A stretch of 60,835 nucleotides of DNA, from the NCBI GenBank assembly GCA_964617665.1, contig CAZUAH010000018.1:1-60835 (forward strand), in the 5' to 3' direction. A program made the position numbers and the translations under genes. Under the pieces are notes generated by a model. The model was not told the origin of the DNA. It saw only the letters and a program-made list of their open reading frames with translations, and ran no database searches. Of this stretch, positions 27,891 through 36,480 are shown piece after piece (the stretch's first letter is position 1; each line of letters starts with the position of its first letter). Source of the stretch: JADHUC01 sp964617665. Lineage in GTDB: Bacteria; Planctomycetota; Planctomycetia; Pirellulales; Pirellulaceae.

Positions 27891-27955
27891 AACCCGTAGC
27901 CGGAGGCGTAGGCGTGTAGCGAGGTGGACTATCCAGTCGCCTCCGGCTTCGGGTT
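27891..27955. repeat. REP-like inverted repeat, family AACCC-GAGCCGTAGGCG, second copy
   Basis: Arms at 27891-27908 and 27938-27955 (18 bases) are reverse complements with one mismatch, followed by GAACGAG as in the 11134 element. It lies between the ceramidase-like gene and the operon at 27998. Confidence 0.85.
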
Positions 27956-27997
27956 GAACGAGAATGCCCGGAGGAATTCAAGCCAAGCGACTTTTCT

Positions 27998-28465
27998 ATG
28001 ACCAAAGAGACCATGCGCCGGACCGCCGGCGACAATGAGTATCTGCATCGCGACTTCCACGGAGCACTCAGCGCGGGGATCGAGTACTTGCATGAGAACT
28101 ACGGCGAAGAGGCAGTGCGCGAGTACCTGTGGCAGTTCGCTCGAACGTTCTATTCCCCTCTAATCGATGACCTGAAACGAAGGGGATTAGCCGCCGTCGA
28201 AGAGCACTTTCGCAAGATCTACGAGTTAGAGGGGGGCGACGTTCGATTCGAGCGGTCGGAGAACGAACTGCGTATCGAGGTGGATGCATGTCCGGCCGTC
28301 ACGCACATGCGCAAGCAGGGATACACGGTGGCGCGATTGTTTCGCGAAACCACCGAGACGGTGAACCGGGCCATTTGTCACGAGACATCTTTTTCCGCCG
28401 AACTGCTCGAATACGACGAAAAGACCGGTCGCAACGTCCAGCGGTTCTATCGGAGCACGTCATGA
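27998..28465 (+). CDS. ATC-hydrolase-like protein, first of a tandem pair
   Basis: A 155-residue soluble protein with no signal. The C-terminal half reads like the L-2-amino-thiazoline-4-carboxylic acid (ATC) hydrolase family: DACPAVTHMRKQGYTVARLF followed by NRAICHETSFSAELLEYD. The known family member opens the thiazoline ring of ATC to give cysteine derivatives, and many homologues have other or unknown roles. It is paralogous to the next gene, whose ATG overlaps this stop codon (ATGA), so the two are co-translated and may form a hetero-oligomer. I would not claim ATC hydrolysis itself. Confidence 0.5.
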   Translation: MTKETMRRTAGDNEYLHRDFHGALSAGIEYLHENYGEEAVREYLWQFARTFYSPLIDDLKRRGLAAVEEHFRKIYELEGGDVRFERSENELRIEVDACPAVTHMRKQGYTVARLFRETTETVNRAICHETSFSAELLEYDEKTGRNVQRFYRSTS

Positions 28466-28926
28466 TATCTTGTACCCAGTTCATTCCCGCCTACAGTGAA
28501 TTGTTCAAGTTCCTCGAGGCCCGCGGCGGCCGGCAAGCCGTTGAAGGGTTTTGGGAACACCTGTCCGATACGTTTTTGGGAAACCTCAAAAGCGCAGTCG
28601 AGCAGCACGGGCTGCGCGGCTGTTGGATCTACTGGAGCCACACGCTAAACGAAGAAGCCGCGGATTTCTCGATGGAACTGGATGAAGAGGAAGGCCAATT
28701 TCGAATCATTATGCACCACTGCCCTTCAATGGGCCGGCTTCTTGAAACCAAGCACATCGAGCCGTATCACGATTACTGTCGGCATTGTGATGTGCTGTAC
28801 CGGCGCGTATTGGAGCCATTTGGTTACAAATACGAAGTCGACCTGTCCAGGTGCCACGAGGCAGAATGTGCTCTGACCATCACAGAGCCTCGTCGTTCGA
28901 AATCCGAACCACAGCAGCAAGGCTGA
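28462..28926 (+). CDS. ATC-hydrolase-like protein, second of a tandem pair
   Basis: A 154-residue protein whose ATG overlaps the preceding stop by four bases. It shares the family layout: an N-terminal helical part (FIPAYSELFKFLEARGG, AVEGFWEHLSDTFLGN) and a C-terminal Cys-rich part (MHHCPSMGRLLETK, YHDYCRHCDVLYRRVLEPFG, DLSRCHEAECALTI). The Cys and His cluster in the latter could bind a metal or take part in catalysis, which is inference. The two proteins differ enough to have separate roles in one complex. A reading frame at 28288 in another frame is longer but crosses the first gene and lacks support. Confidence 0.5.
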   Translation: MISCTQFIPAYSELFKFLEARGGRQAVEGFWEHLSDTFLGNLKSAVEQHGLRGCWIYWSHTLNEEAADFSMELDEEEGQFRIIMHHCPSMGRLLETKHIEPYHDYCRHCDVLYRRVLEPFGYKYEVDLSRCHEAECALTITEPRRSKSEPQQQG

Positions 28927-28960
28927 CAACAAGCGATCGCTTAAGAAAGAGAATTCGACC

Positions 28961-29917
28961 ATGGATATCAAGACCATCGGTGTGGCAGGACTGGGACTAC
29001 TGGGTCGAGGGATTGCAGCATGTTTGTTGGGGCACGGGTTTCGCGTGGTCGCGTTCACTCGGCGCGAAGCGACTCATAACGAAGCACGGGCTTACATCGA
29101 GCGTGCGATCAACGAACTGGTCGAGCGGGCGGGCTTTGCTCCGGCTCTTCAGGATGAGTGGGCGGAGCGGTACCAGCCGGTTAGTTCTTTGGAGCCGATG
29201 GCTGACTCCGATTTCGTGATTGAGTCGGTCATCGAAGACGTGGAAACGAAGCGAGGGATCTTCGATCAACTGGAATCGCTGGTTGCAGCCGAAGTGCCAA
29301 TTGCCAGCAACACGTCGGCGTTGCCGATTTCGCAACTACAACTTGGCCGCAAGCACCCGGAGCGTTTCCTAGGCATGCACTGGGCCGAGCCCGCACATAT
29401 CACGCGTTTCATGGAGTTGATCCGCGGCGAGCATACATCGGATGCCGCGTTCCAAACGGCTGCCGAACTTGCGAAGGCTATCGGCAAAGAGCCGAGCCTA
29501 GTGCAAAAGGACGTCCCGGCGTTCATCGTCAACCGCATCGGCTACGCCATGTACCGCGAGGCGGTGAACGTCCTGGAAATGGGTGTGGCCGACGTGGAGA
29601 CTATCGACCGATCGATCCGCAATGCGTTAGGCCTGTGGGCGACCATGTGCGGCCCGTTTCGTTGGATGGACATAAGCGGTGGGCCTGGGCTCTACGCCAA
29701 GGCCATCCGTGGCGTGCTGCCCAGTTTGAATAACTCCACCGAGCTACCCAAAACACTCCAGGATTTCCTGGACAGCGGTGCCCAAGGCGCCGCCGATGGC
29801 AACGGCTTCTACGAGTACAACGAGGAAGAAGCCCACAAATGGGAAGAGCTATACCTGAAGCACGCCTGGAACGTGCGCGAACTAATGAATGAGTATTTTC
29901 CGCCTGAGGAATCATGA
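28961..29917 (+). CDS. 3-hydroxyacyl-CoA dehydrogenase family protein
   Basis: A 318-residue cytoplasmic protein, 34 bases behind the ATC-hydrolase pair. The Rossmann fold opens with GVAGLGLLGRGIAACLL near residue 6. Conserved family points follow: DFVIESVIEDVETKRGIFDQ, ASNTSALPISQL with the SNTS motif, and RFLGMHWAEPAH with the catalytic His. A C-terminal domain (DVPAFIVNRIGYAMYREA) completes the fold. It would oxidise a hydroxy acid or CoA thioester with NAD. Because the next gene's ATG overlaps this stop (ATGA), it belongs to the same transcript. Confidence 0.85.
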   Translation: MDIKTIGVAGLGLLGRGIAACLLGHGFRVVAFTRREATHNEARAYIERAINELVERAGFAPALQDEWAERYQPVSSLEPMADSDFVIESVIEDVETKRGIFDQLESLVAAEVPIASNTSALPISQLQLGRKHPERFLGMHWAEPAHITRFMELIRGEHTSDAAFQTAAELAKAIGKEPSLVQKDVPAFIVNRIGYAMYREAVNVLEMGVADVETIDRSIRNALGLWATMCGPFRWMDISGGPGLYAKAIRGVLPSLNNSTELPKTLQDFLDSGAQGAADGNGFYEYNEEEAHKWEELYLKHAWNVRELMNEYFPPEES

Positions 29918-31002
29918 GACTGATCATCGACTCGCATTTGGATCTGGCATGGAACGCTCTGGGGTGGGACCGCGACCTGACCCTACCCTTGGCCGATATC
30001 AACGACACGGAAGCGGACATGAGCGACGACGATGCCCGTGGTCGCGCTACCACGAGCTTGCCCGAAATGCGTGCGGGCGGCGTAGCCGTATGCCTGGCAA
30101 CCGTGTTGGCGCGGGTCAGCCCGCGGACTTGGGCGCGCGGAGGTGAGCCGCGACTGAGCGTTGATCACGGCCATCCGGCTACAGCCTACGCGGTGGCTCA
30201 AGGGCAACTGGCCTACTATCGCTTGCTGAAATCTCAGGACAAAGTCAGATTCTTGTACAATGCCGACGACCTCAAGTGTCACTGGGAACAATGGAAGCGG
30301 CCAGCGACTGAATCGCCTCCAATCGGGATCATCCTTGCCATGGAAGGCGCCGATCCGATCTTCTCGGCTGATCAGGCGGAAAGTTGGTGGAACGACGGTC
30401 TTCGATCGCTCAGTCTGGCCCACTATGGCCCAAGCCGTTATGCCGTTGGCACAGGCGAAGTCGGATCGCTGACGATCGAAGGTCGGCAGCTGTTGGCCGA
30501 GATGGAACGGCTGGGCATGATCTTGGACATCACACACCTGTCCGAACCGGGGTTCACGGAAGCATTAGACTTGTTCGGCGGTCCGGTGATGGCCAGTCAC
30601 AACAACTGTCGGGCAGTCGTCCCAGGCGACCGGCAGTTTTCGGACGAGCAGATCCAACGGCTGATCGCGCGTGACACAGTGATCGGTGTTGCCTTGGATG
30701 CCTGGATGCTCTACCCCGGTTGGAAAAGAGACCACACCTCTCGCGAAGTCGTTCGCATCGACGCCGTATGCGACCACGTGGATCATATTTGCCAATTGTC
30801 CGGCGATTGTCGGCATGTGGGCATCGGCAGCGATCTGGACGGCGGCTATGGGACTGAACAGACGCCGGTCGGCCTAGACACGATCGCCGACTTGCAGAAG
30901 CTGGCCGACATCCTAAGCGGCCGAGGCTACTCCGACGAAGACATCGACGCTGTATTCCACGGCAATTGGCTTGGTTTCTTTGATAGGTACCTTCCGCAAT
31001 GA
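29914..31002 (+). CDS. Membrane-dipeptidase-type (M19) peptidase
   Basis: A 362-residue protein, no signal peptide, overlapping its neighbours on both sides by four bases. The M19 markers are in order: IDSHLDLAWN (HxD), ILAMEGADPIF (bridging Glu), LGMILDITHLSEPGF (His), VMASHNNCRA (His), and IGSDLDGGYG (Asp). Renal dipeptidases cleave dipeptides and also some beta-lactams and D-amino-acid amides. The gene is the middle of a tightly coupled catabolic cassette, so an imported peptide-like or amide compound is a reasonable substrate class, by inference. Confidence 0.85.
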   Translation: MRLIIDSHLDLAWNALGWDRDLTLPLADINDTEADMSDDDARGRATTSLPEMRAGGVAVCLATVLARVSPRTWARGGEPRLSVDHGHPATAYAVAQGQLAYYRLLKSQDKVRFLYNADDLKCHWEQWKRPATESPPIGIILAMEGADPIFSADQAESWWNDGLRSLSLAHYGPSRYAVGTGEVGSLTIEGRQLLAEMERLGMILDITHLSEPGFTEALDLFGGPVMASHNNCRAVVPGDRQFSDEQIQRLIARDTVIGVALDAWMLYPGWKRDHTSREVVRIDAVCDHVDHICQLSGDCRHVGIGSDLDGGYGTEQTPVGLDTIADLQKLADILSGRGYSDEDIDAVFHGNWLGFFDRYLPQ

Positions 31003-33575
31003 ATCGAGCACACCCCGACCTTTGTGCGACCCGAAGCCTTGTTCAAAAACGGGAGGGCGAGGCTCCCGCCGAGCCGCAGAGTCGCGGAGAAGCCTCGGCT
31101 CAGCAGGAGCTTCGCCCTCCCAAGCTCACGGCCTTCGGAGTTATCCAGAGGAGGTTCGTTCTTGTTGCCTTGGCCGTTGGGCTATGTACAAACCTCTGCC
31201 AGGTTGCTCACGCGACCGACGAAACGCGGGAGGTGACGTCAGAACTCCGCGAGCGAGCAGTCCGCACAATGCGGGATGTGATGGCACGTGAAGAACGTTG
31301 GGTCAAGGTGCACGCGGCCGAGTTCCTGCTGGCGTTGGAATATCCAGACGGAGTCGAAGAGGAGTTCGCTAAGGAGCTTGAAAAGCACGGCAAAGAACCG
31401 GAATATCGTATCGGCATTTGGCGAGTGTTGGCCAAGGCCACCTACGATCCCAAAGAAAGGACCCGTTGGGTCCATAAGATACGCGATGTGTTTCTCGATT
31501 CGAACGCCCCAGACCGGCTGCACGCCGTCGAGACGTTGGCCAAACTTGGATACACGGTTCCCGAGGTGACGGACAAGGCCGGGCAGAAGACGGCTGAAAG
31601 GAAGACTTTCGAGGACCCCCAGGCGGAAGACGATGCGGCAGATGTTTTCGCTCGCTGGGTCTTGGTGACCAGCGATCCGAAACACGACGATTCGTCACTG
31701 GGTGAGTTGTTTGCTTTCAGCGATTCTCGCATTCGTGGTTTGGCCGCTTACGCGATTCGGCATCTGCCGTCGGTCTCCACGGCTACGCAGAAGGCCTTGG
31801 CTGTCGCGGCAACAGGTGAGCCGCCGGATTCGTCTTGGCGGATTCACCTTGTCTGTGCGATGGCAGTGCATGCTCCAGCGGACGTTCGTGACGACTGGAT
31901 CGAAAGGCTGAAGAAATACGCCAAGGAAGGTGATCCGGGTGCGAGATACCAAGCCTGCCAGACGTTGGCGCACGTGGCAAACCAAAGCGATCTGGGTTTG
32001 CTGGTCGGACGATTGGACGATGACGATGCGGACGTCCGCTCTGTCGCCGCCTATGCAGTGTTGCGAATCGGCCGGCGGGCTCGTCATTTTCTGAGCGTTC
32101 TGGACTGGATCGTGATCGGCCTATACGCCCTGGGGATGTTGGGGGTGGGATGGTATTACGCCCGGCGTACGGAAACGACCGACGACTACTTGCTCGGCGG
32201 CCGTAACATGAAACCCCTGAACGTCGGCCTTTCCTTGTTCGCCACACTCTTGAGCACAATTTCCTATTTGGCGTACCCCGGTGAAATGATCCGTTATGGC
32301 CCGATGGTGTTGGCCATGGTCGTAGCGTATCCCTTCATTGCGTTTGTGGTGGGCTGGTTCATGATCCCGTTCTTCATGAGGCTCCAATTGACCAGCGCGT
32401 ACCAGATCCTGGAGATGCGACTGGGCCTCGGCGTCCGCATGCTGGGATCATTGTTCTTTCTCTCGCTGCGATTGCTCTGGATGGCGGTCATTATCTACGC
32501 CACGACGGACAAAGTCCTGGTGCCACTGTTGGGTCTGGACTCGTCGGCCACACCTTGGCTGTGCGCCGTGCTGGGGCTGATCACGGTAACTTACACGTCG
32601 ATGGGCGGCCTCCGAGCGGTTGTGCTTACAGACGTTGTGCAAACAGTGATCCTACTGGGCGGTGCGGTCCTTACAGTGATCCTGATCACGATCCATTTGG
32701 GAGGTGTTGGAAGCTGGTGGCCCGCCGAGTGGGCACCACACTGGCCCGAACCAAAGGCCTACGATCCCAACGAGCGGATCACGTTTTTCGGAATCGTGCT
32801 GGCGACTTTCACGTGGTGGGTGTGCACGTCCGGCTCGGATCAGATGGCCATCCAGCGCTACTTGGCCACAAAGGACGTCAAGGCTGCCCGCAACGTGCTG
32901 ATCACGACGCTTGGTGCCAATACTGTGGTCAATCTGCTGTTGACGCTGGTGGGTTTGTCGTTGCTGGCCTATTTCCGTCTCAATCCCCATTTGATTCCCG
33001 ACGGACAGACGGTCCTGAGCGATGCGGATCGGCTTTTTCCACAGTTCATCGCAGTAGCACTGCCAGCCGGTTTGAGTGGCCTTGTAGTGGCCGGTCTTCT
33101 GGCGGCAGCCATGTCTAGCCTGTCCTCGGGTGTTAACTCGTCGTGCTCGGTCATCACCGTCGACTTCATCGACCGTTTCCGCCGTGGCAAAGACAACGAA
33201 TTGAATCACGTCAGGTTGGCCAAGTACGTTTCCGTCTTCGTGGGTGCCGTCGTCGTGATTCTCAGTGCTTACGTCGGAGTCGTCCAAGGCAATCTGCTCG
33301 AAGTGGCCTACAAATTGGTGAACCTGATTACGGCACCCCTGTTCGGCCTGTTCTTCATGGCCATGTTCGTGCGCTGGGCCAAAGGATGGGCAACGATCGT
33401 CGGCGCGATCTGTGGTCTGGCCGTAGTAATCGCGATCAACTTCTGGAAGGAACTCACCGGCAGCACCGAGGGAATCAGTTTCCTTTGGGCCATGCCATTG
33501 GGCTTCGTGGCGCAGATCGGGGTAGGCTCGCTGCTCAGTCTCCTACCGATTGGCCGCCAAAAACCGGCACGGTAG
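30999..33575 (+). CDS. HEAT-repeat domain fused to a sodium:solute symporter
   Basis: An 858-residue protein whose ATG overlaps the dipeptidase stop (ATGA), which supports this early start. Residues ~18-43 are encoded by a palindromic element. A signal-like stretch (RRFVLVALAVGLCTNLCQVAHA, residues ~48-68) follows. Residues ~70-360 are helical and repeat-like in the HEAT manner (AVETLAKLGYTV, GARYQACQTLAHVANQS, DVRSVAAYAVLRIGRRA). From ~363 a complete SSS-family transporter follows with DDYLLGGRNMKP, TLLSTISYLAYPGE, a dozen or so membrane spans and SSLSSGVNSSCSVITVDF. Such transporters take up sugars, amino or organic acids with Na+. The exported HEAT part could be a receptor or capture domain, which is inference. 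Confidence 0.85.
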   Translation: MNRAHPDLCATRSLVQKREGEAPAEPQSRGEASAQQELRPPKLTAFGVIQRRFVLVALAVGLCTNLCQVAHATDETREVTSELRERAVRTMRDVMAREERWVKVHAAEFLLALEYPDGVEEEFAKELEKHGKEPEYRIGIWRVLAKATYDPKERTRWVHKIRDVFLDSNAPDRLHAVETLAKLGYTVPEVTDKAGQKTAERKTFEDPQAEDDAADVFARWVLVTSDPKHDDSSLGELFAFSDSRIRGLAAYAIRHLPSVSTATQKALAVAATGEPPDSSWRIHLVCAMAVHAPADVRDDWIERLKKYAKEGDPGARYQACQTLAHVANQSDLGLLVGRLDDDDADVRSVAAYAVLRIGRRARHFLSVLDWIVIGLYALGMLGVGWYYARRTETTDDYLLGGRNMKPLNVGLSLFATLLSTISYLAYPGEMIRYGPMVLAMVVAYPFIAFVVGWFMIPFFMRLQLTSAYQILEMRLGLGVRMLGSLFFLSLRLLWMAVIIYATTDKVLVPLLGLDSSATPWLCAVLGLITVTYTSMGGLRAVVLTDVVQTVILLGGAVLTVILITIHLGGVGSWWPAEWAPHWPEPKAYDPNERITFFGIVLATFTWWVCTSGSDQMAIQRYLATKDVKAARNVLITTLGANTVVNLLLTLVGLSLLAYFRLNPHLIPDGQTVLSDADRLFPQFIAVALPAGLSGLVVAGLLAAAMSSLSSGVNSSCSVITVDFIDRFRRGKDNELNHVRLAKYVSVFVGAVVVILSAYVGVVQGNLLEVAYKLVNLITAPLFGLFFMAMFVRWAKGWATIVGAICGLAVVIAINFWKELTGSTEGISFLWAMPLGFVAQIGVGSLLSLLPIGRQKPAR
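31051..31121. repeat. Palindromic element in the N-terminal coding region of the symporter
   Basis: Arms of 25 bases at 31051-31075 and 31097-31121 are reverse complements with three mismatches around a 21-base centre. Its arms are identical to those of the element at 46278-46345 when one is reversed. In the gene it keeps the frame open and encodes REGEAPAEPQS and related residues upstream of the signal peptide. Confidence 0.95.
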
Positions 33576-33596
33576 CGACAAGCTGCCAGCTTGTCG
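33576..33596. repeat. Perfect 10-base palindrome directly after a stop codon
   Basis: CGACAAGCTG (33576-33585) and CAGCTTGTCG (33587-33596) form a perfect hairpin with one central base. It begins at the base after the symporter stop codon TAG. No T tract follows. It may protect the mRNA end or be a small REP-type repeat. Confidence 0.8.
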
Positions 33597-33624
33597 ACTC
33601 GTCTGTCCGCCTCCATCAGGACCA

Positions 33625-34674
33625 ATGTCAGCGATGGAAACCGAAGCGAAACTCGAACTAACCGACGTGGATCGCCGCATCTGGCAGGAAGAGCTTGACG
33701 AGTTCGTTCCCTCGCAGATCTTCGACATCCATACCCACGTCTACCGTTGGGATTTCAACACCAATCCTACGAGAAACTCCGGTCGATTGTACGATCAAAT
33801 CGGCCGCTCGTATGGCGTATCGGATTGGCAACGGCTGGAGCATTGTGACCAGTTGTTGATGCCCGGCCGGCAGGTATCGCGGTTGTCATTTGGCTTTCCT
33901 TTCCCCGATGGGTGCGATTTCCGGGCATCCAACCGTTTCGTGGCCCAAGAGACGGCGAACGATCCCGCGTCGGCGGGTCTGATGCTGGTCCACCCACAGA
34001 TGACCGAGGAAGAGTTAGAACGAGAAACCCACGACCTCAATCTCATTGGATTCAAACCATATCGTTTCTACGCGACCACCGGCGACCCGGTCGAATGCCG
34101 GATTGGCGACATGTTGCCCGAACACCAGATCGCAGTGGCCGACCGACGTGGGCTGATCGTCATGTTGCACCTACCCAAACGCAACGCCATCGCCGATCCT
34201 GATAATATTGCCGATCTCGGCCGGTTCACTGCTCAGTACCCGAATGTGACATGGATACTGGCACACTGCGCACGCAGCTACTCGGCATGGCCAATCGAGC
34301 GAGTCGCCGCAGAACTCCGCGCGCTGCCCAATGTCTGGTACGACACGTCGTCGGTCTGCGAATCTGATGCAATGGAAGCCCTGCTGGCGACGGTCGGCGC
34401 GGATCGTGTGATGTACGGCAGCGATGACCTTCCCGTCGGTGTCCTCCGCGGGAAGTACATCACCTTCGGATACGCCTGGGCGTACCTGTCTCCGAACAAC
34501 CACTCGCTGGATCTGTCCCACTGCAACGAACAAATGACCTTCACACGTTATGAACAGTTGCGAGCGATGCGTCGCGCATGCCAACGGCTGGACCTGACGC
34601 GTCGCCAGATCGAGGACCTATTCTCAAATACAGCGCGGCGATTGGTCGAATCGACGCGAGATGTGCGGTCGTAG
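33625..34674 (+). CDS. Amidohydrolase-2 family protein
   Basis: A 349-residue cytoplasmic protein. I chose the ATG at 33625; the frame runs upstream to 33550 but crosses the palindrome and the previous gene's end. FDIHTHVYRWDF near residue 33 carries the HxH metal ligands. LIVMLHLPKR and WILAHCARSY supply later His residues, and VMYGSDDLPVG gives the catalytic Asp. This family includes metal-dependent decarboxylases and lactone hydrolases. It closes the operon that begins at 27998 and, with the dipeptidase and dehydrogenase, points to stepwise breakdown of an imported small acid. Confidence 0.8.
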   Translation: MSAMETEAKLELTDVDRRIWQEELDEFVPSQIFDIHTHVYRWDFNTNPTRNSGRLYDQIGRSYGVSDWQRLEHCDQLLMPGRQVSRLSFGFPFPDGCDFRASNRFVAQETANDPASAGLMLVHPQMTEEELERETHDLNLIGFKPYRFYATTGDPVECRIGDMLPEHQIAVADRRGLIVMLHLPKRNAIADPDNIADLGRFTAQYPNVTWILAHCARSYSAWPIERVAAELRALPNVWYDTSSVCESDAMEALLATVGADRVMYGSDDLPVGVLRGKYITFGYAWAYLSPNNHSLDLSHCNEQMTFTRYEQLRAMRRACQRLDLTRRQIEDLFSNTARRLVESTRDVRS

Positions 34675-34737
34675 ACTTAGAGGTTCACTCCCGGCGAATT
34701 CTTGCAGGCGGCAACCGCGTGCTCCCCGAGTTTTCAG

Positions 34738-34879
34738 CGTAGGCCGGACCGAGCAAACGCCGTTCGTGCCGGAGCTGCGGTCGCTTCTTTGAGATCACAT
34801 CTTTCACGTTTTATCGCCTTGCCTCGATTGCGTTTGCGCTGTTCCGGCAATGGGTCGCGCGACCTTGATCCGGCCTACG
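34738..34879. repeat. Long imperfect inverted repeat with CGTAGGCCGGA ends
   Basis: Terminal 11-base perfect inverted repeats (34738-34748 and 34869-34879) enclose a second matched pair, GCAAACGC at 34753-34760 and GCGTTTGC at 34830-34837. The ~142-base element lies between the operon end and the DNA methyltransferase gene. It has no coding capacity and looks like a decayed MITE-like or REP-type element. Confidence 0.7.
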
Positions 34880-34892
34880 TGAACAATCCGTG

Positions 34893-36413
34893 CTAGTCGA
34901 GCTGCAATTGGAGTTGTGCCTTGGTTTTGCGTGGCTTTCGTGCGTGGCGTTCCATTTCTTCGTTTCTTCCCAACTCCTTCGCCAGGGCGAACAGATCCAG
35001 CAGCTTGAGCACGCCGACGGTGATAGGACGCTTTGCGTCCCAGAATATGAAAGCCGAATAGAACGCTCTCGCGGCATCCGAGTTCAGCAGATCGCAAACG
35101 AGAGTCGCTTCCGATTTCGATCTGCAGGCAACGAAATAGGATGTGTCGTCAAGGACGATTGGCTTGCCTTGCCAAGAGCCAACCGCACGGAATTCGAGCT
35201 TCTTGTACAAGCCTGATATGGCTACCTTCCAGGGAGCAAACGAGTAGTCCCCTACGCCAAAGACGGAGAATCTTGGTCGCTTCTTGTAGACAGAACTTCC
35301 ACGACGATCCAGCACTTCGGCGTGGTCCAGCAGGTACTTCCAGGTCTTGGGAGCCCGCATCTCAAGCTCGGTCGTGTCTTGCCCGATCGAGCGTTGCGTA
35401 ACCAGCATGAATCGAGTCGGCTGCTTCGTTCTGCCGTTGGCAAGCTCGGAACTCTTCAGCACCGGAAAGAGGTACTCGTCCTCCAGTTCCACGAACTCGT
35501 CATACCCGTTTCGGTACGCGTCTCCCTCCTTCCGAAACTCCATCACTTTGCTGCAATCGTGTTTCACACCCGAACGCCAACGATAGGGACACTCTCCCTG
35601 CAATCGTTTCCAGCTTTCGTATGCATCCACATCGGCAATAAGACGACCGTCACGAAAACCGAAAGCCGATACCTTGCGTGCGGTCTCGACGCCCTCGCGC
35701 ACCGAGCAGTCATATTTTCTCGAGGCTGCCGACAAGTTGGCGGTCAACAGACAAGCATCCACTGCGGCTCCGAAGTGTTTACGCGCGTCTATCAAATGCA
35801 GTGAAGAGGATGAGATGTGCAAGTGGTTCTTCCACCCATGAAGAAGTGATTTCCTGGCCACGGCCGTTTTGCACAGCATGGCTATAGTGGCCCGCCTTCC
35901 ATCCAACAGGTCCAGCAATTTGACGAGCATCCACTCGGAGATGTCAAAATTGCTCTTGCCGGTCATGGCGTCCAAGCCTGTGTGGTTCTGGAAATTCGAC
36001 TTCTCTGGCAAGTTCCTGCTTCCAAGCGTGCCGAGTTCCGCGTTTGTCACCCAAGGAGGGTTACCGATGACGAGAATCGGCTCGGGAAGAGCTGAAAAAA
36101 GCACGTGCCAGTCCGTGGAAAAGAAGTCAGATTCAACCAGCTTCACTCTGTTGGACTTGTCCAGTGGTAAAACTGCACGTGCCGCCTCTTCGAGATACTC
36201 AGCATTGACCTCCAAGCCGACGATCTTCTTGGCATCTGGGAAAGCCTCCATCGCAGCAACAAGAAAACTGCCTTTCCCGCAAGTAGGTTCGACAATCGAA
36301 GTCGGGGCGAATCGTCTCGTATTGGCCAGGATGCGACAGACGATTCGGGCAAGCTCCAGCGGCGTCTGGAAATCCCCGAATTCCGCGGTCTGCTTTGTCT
36401 TTCGTGCAGCCAT
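34893..36413 (-). CDS. Solitary N6-adenine DNA methyltransferase
   Basis: A 506-residue protein. The SAM-binding motif IVEPTCGKGSFLVAA is at about residues 40-54 and the catalytic NPPW (LVIGNPPWVT) near 118, the order of gamma-class (Eco57I/TaqI-like) adenine methyltransferases. The long C-terminal part (KTWKYLLDHAEVLDRRGSSV, FSVFGVGDYSFAPWKV, ILDDTSYFVACRSKSEATL) resembles the TaqI-like specificity domain. The N-terminal GDFQTPLELARIVCRIL is also typical. No restriction nuclease is next to it, although type IIG enzymes sometimes carry both activities; no nuclease motif was found. It is the only DNA-modification gene in this window and may have been acquired, given the flanking repeat element. 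Confidence 0.85.
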   Translation of the reverse strand: MAARKTKQTAEFGDFQTPLELARIVCRILANTRRFAPTSIVEPTCGKGSFLVAAMEAFPDAKKIVGLEVNAEYLEEAARAVLPLDKSNRVKLVESDFFSTDWHVLFSALPEPILVIGNPPWVTNAELGTLGSRNLPEKSNFQNHTGLDAMTGKSNFDISEWMLVKLLDLLDGRRATIAMLCKTAVARKSLLHGWKNHLHISSSSLHLIDARKHFGAAVDACLLTANLSAASRKYDCSVREGVETARKVSAFGFRDGRLIADVDAYESWKRLQGECPYRWRSGVKHDCSKVMEFRKEGDAYRNGYDEFVELEDEYLFPVLKSSELANGRTKQPTRFMLVTQRSIGQDTTELEMRAPKTWKYLLDHAEVLDRRGSSVYKKRPRFSVFGVGDYSFAPWKVAISGLYKKLEFRAVGSWQGKPIVLDDTSYFVACRSKSEATLVCDLLNSDAARAFYSAFIFWDAKRPITVGVLKLLDLFALAKELGRNEEMERHARKPRKTKAQLQLQLD

Positions 36414-36480
36414 GCAACTTACCCGAGACGCGTGATTCCATCCATGTGGCCGACACCTGCTCGAACGACCCGTCGCGACG

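Noticed and set aside
34893..36413. The DNA methyltransferase as part of a phage-defence island
   Set aside because: No nuclease, helicase or other defence gene is next to it.
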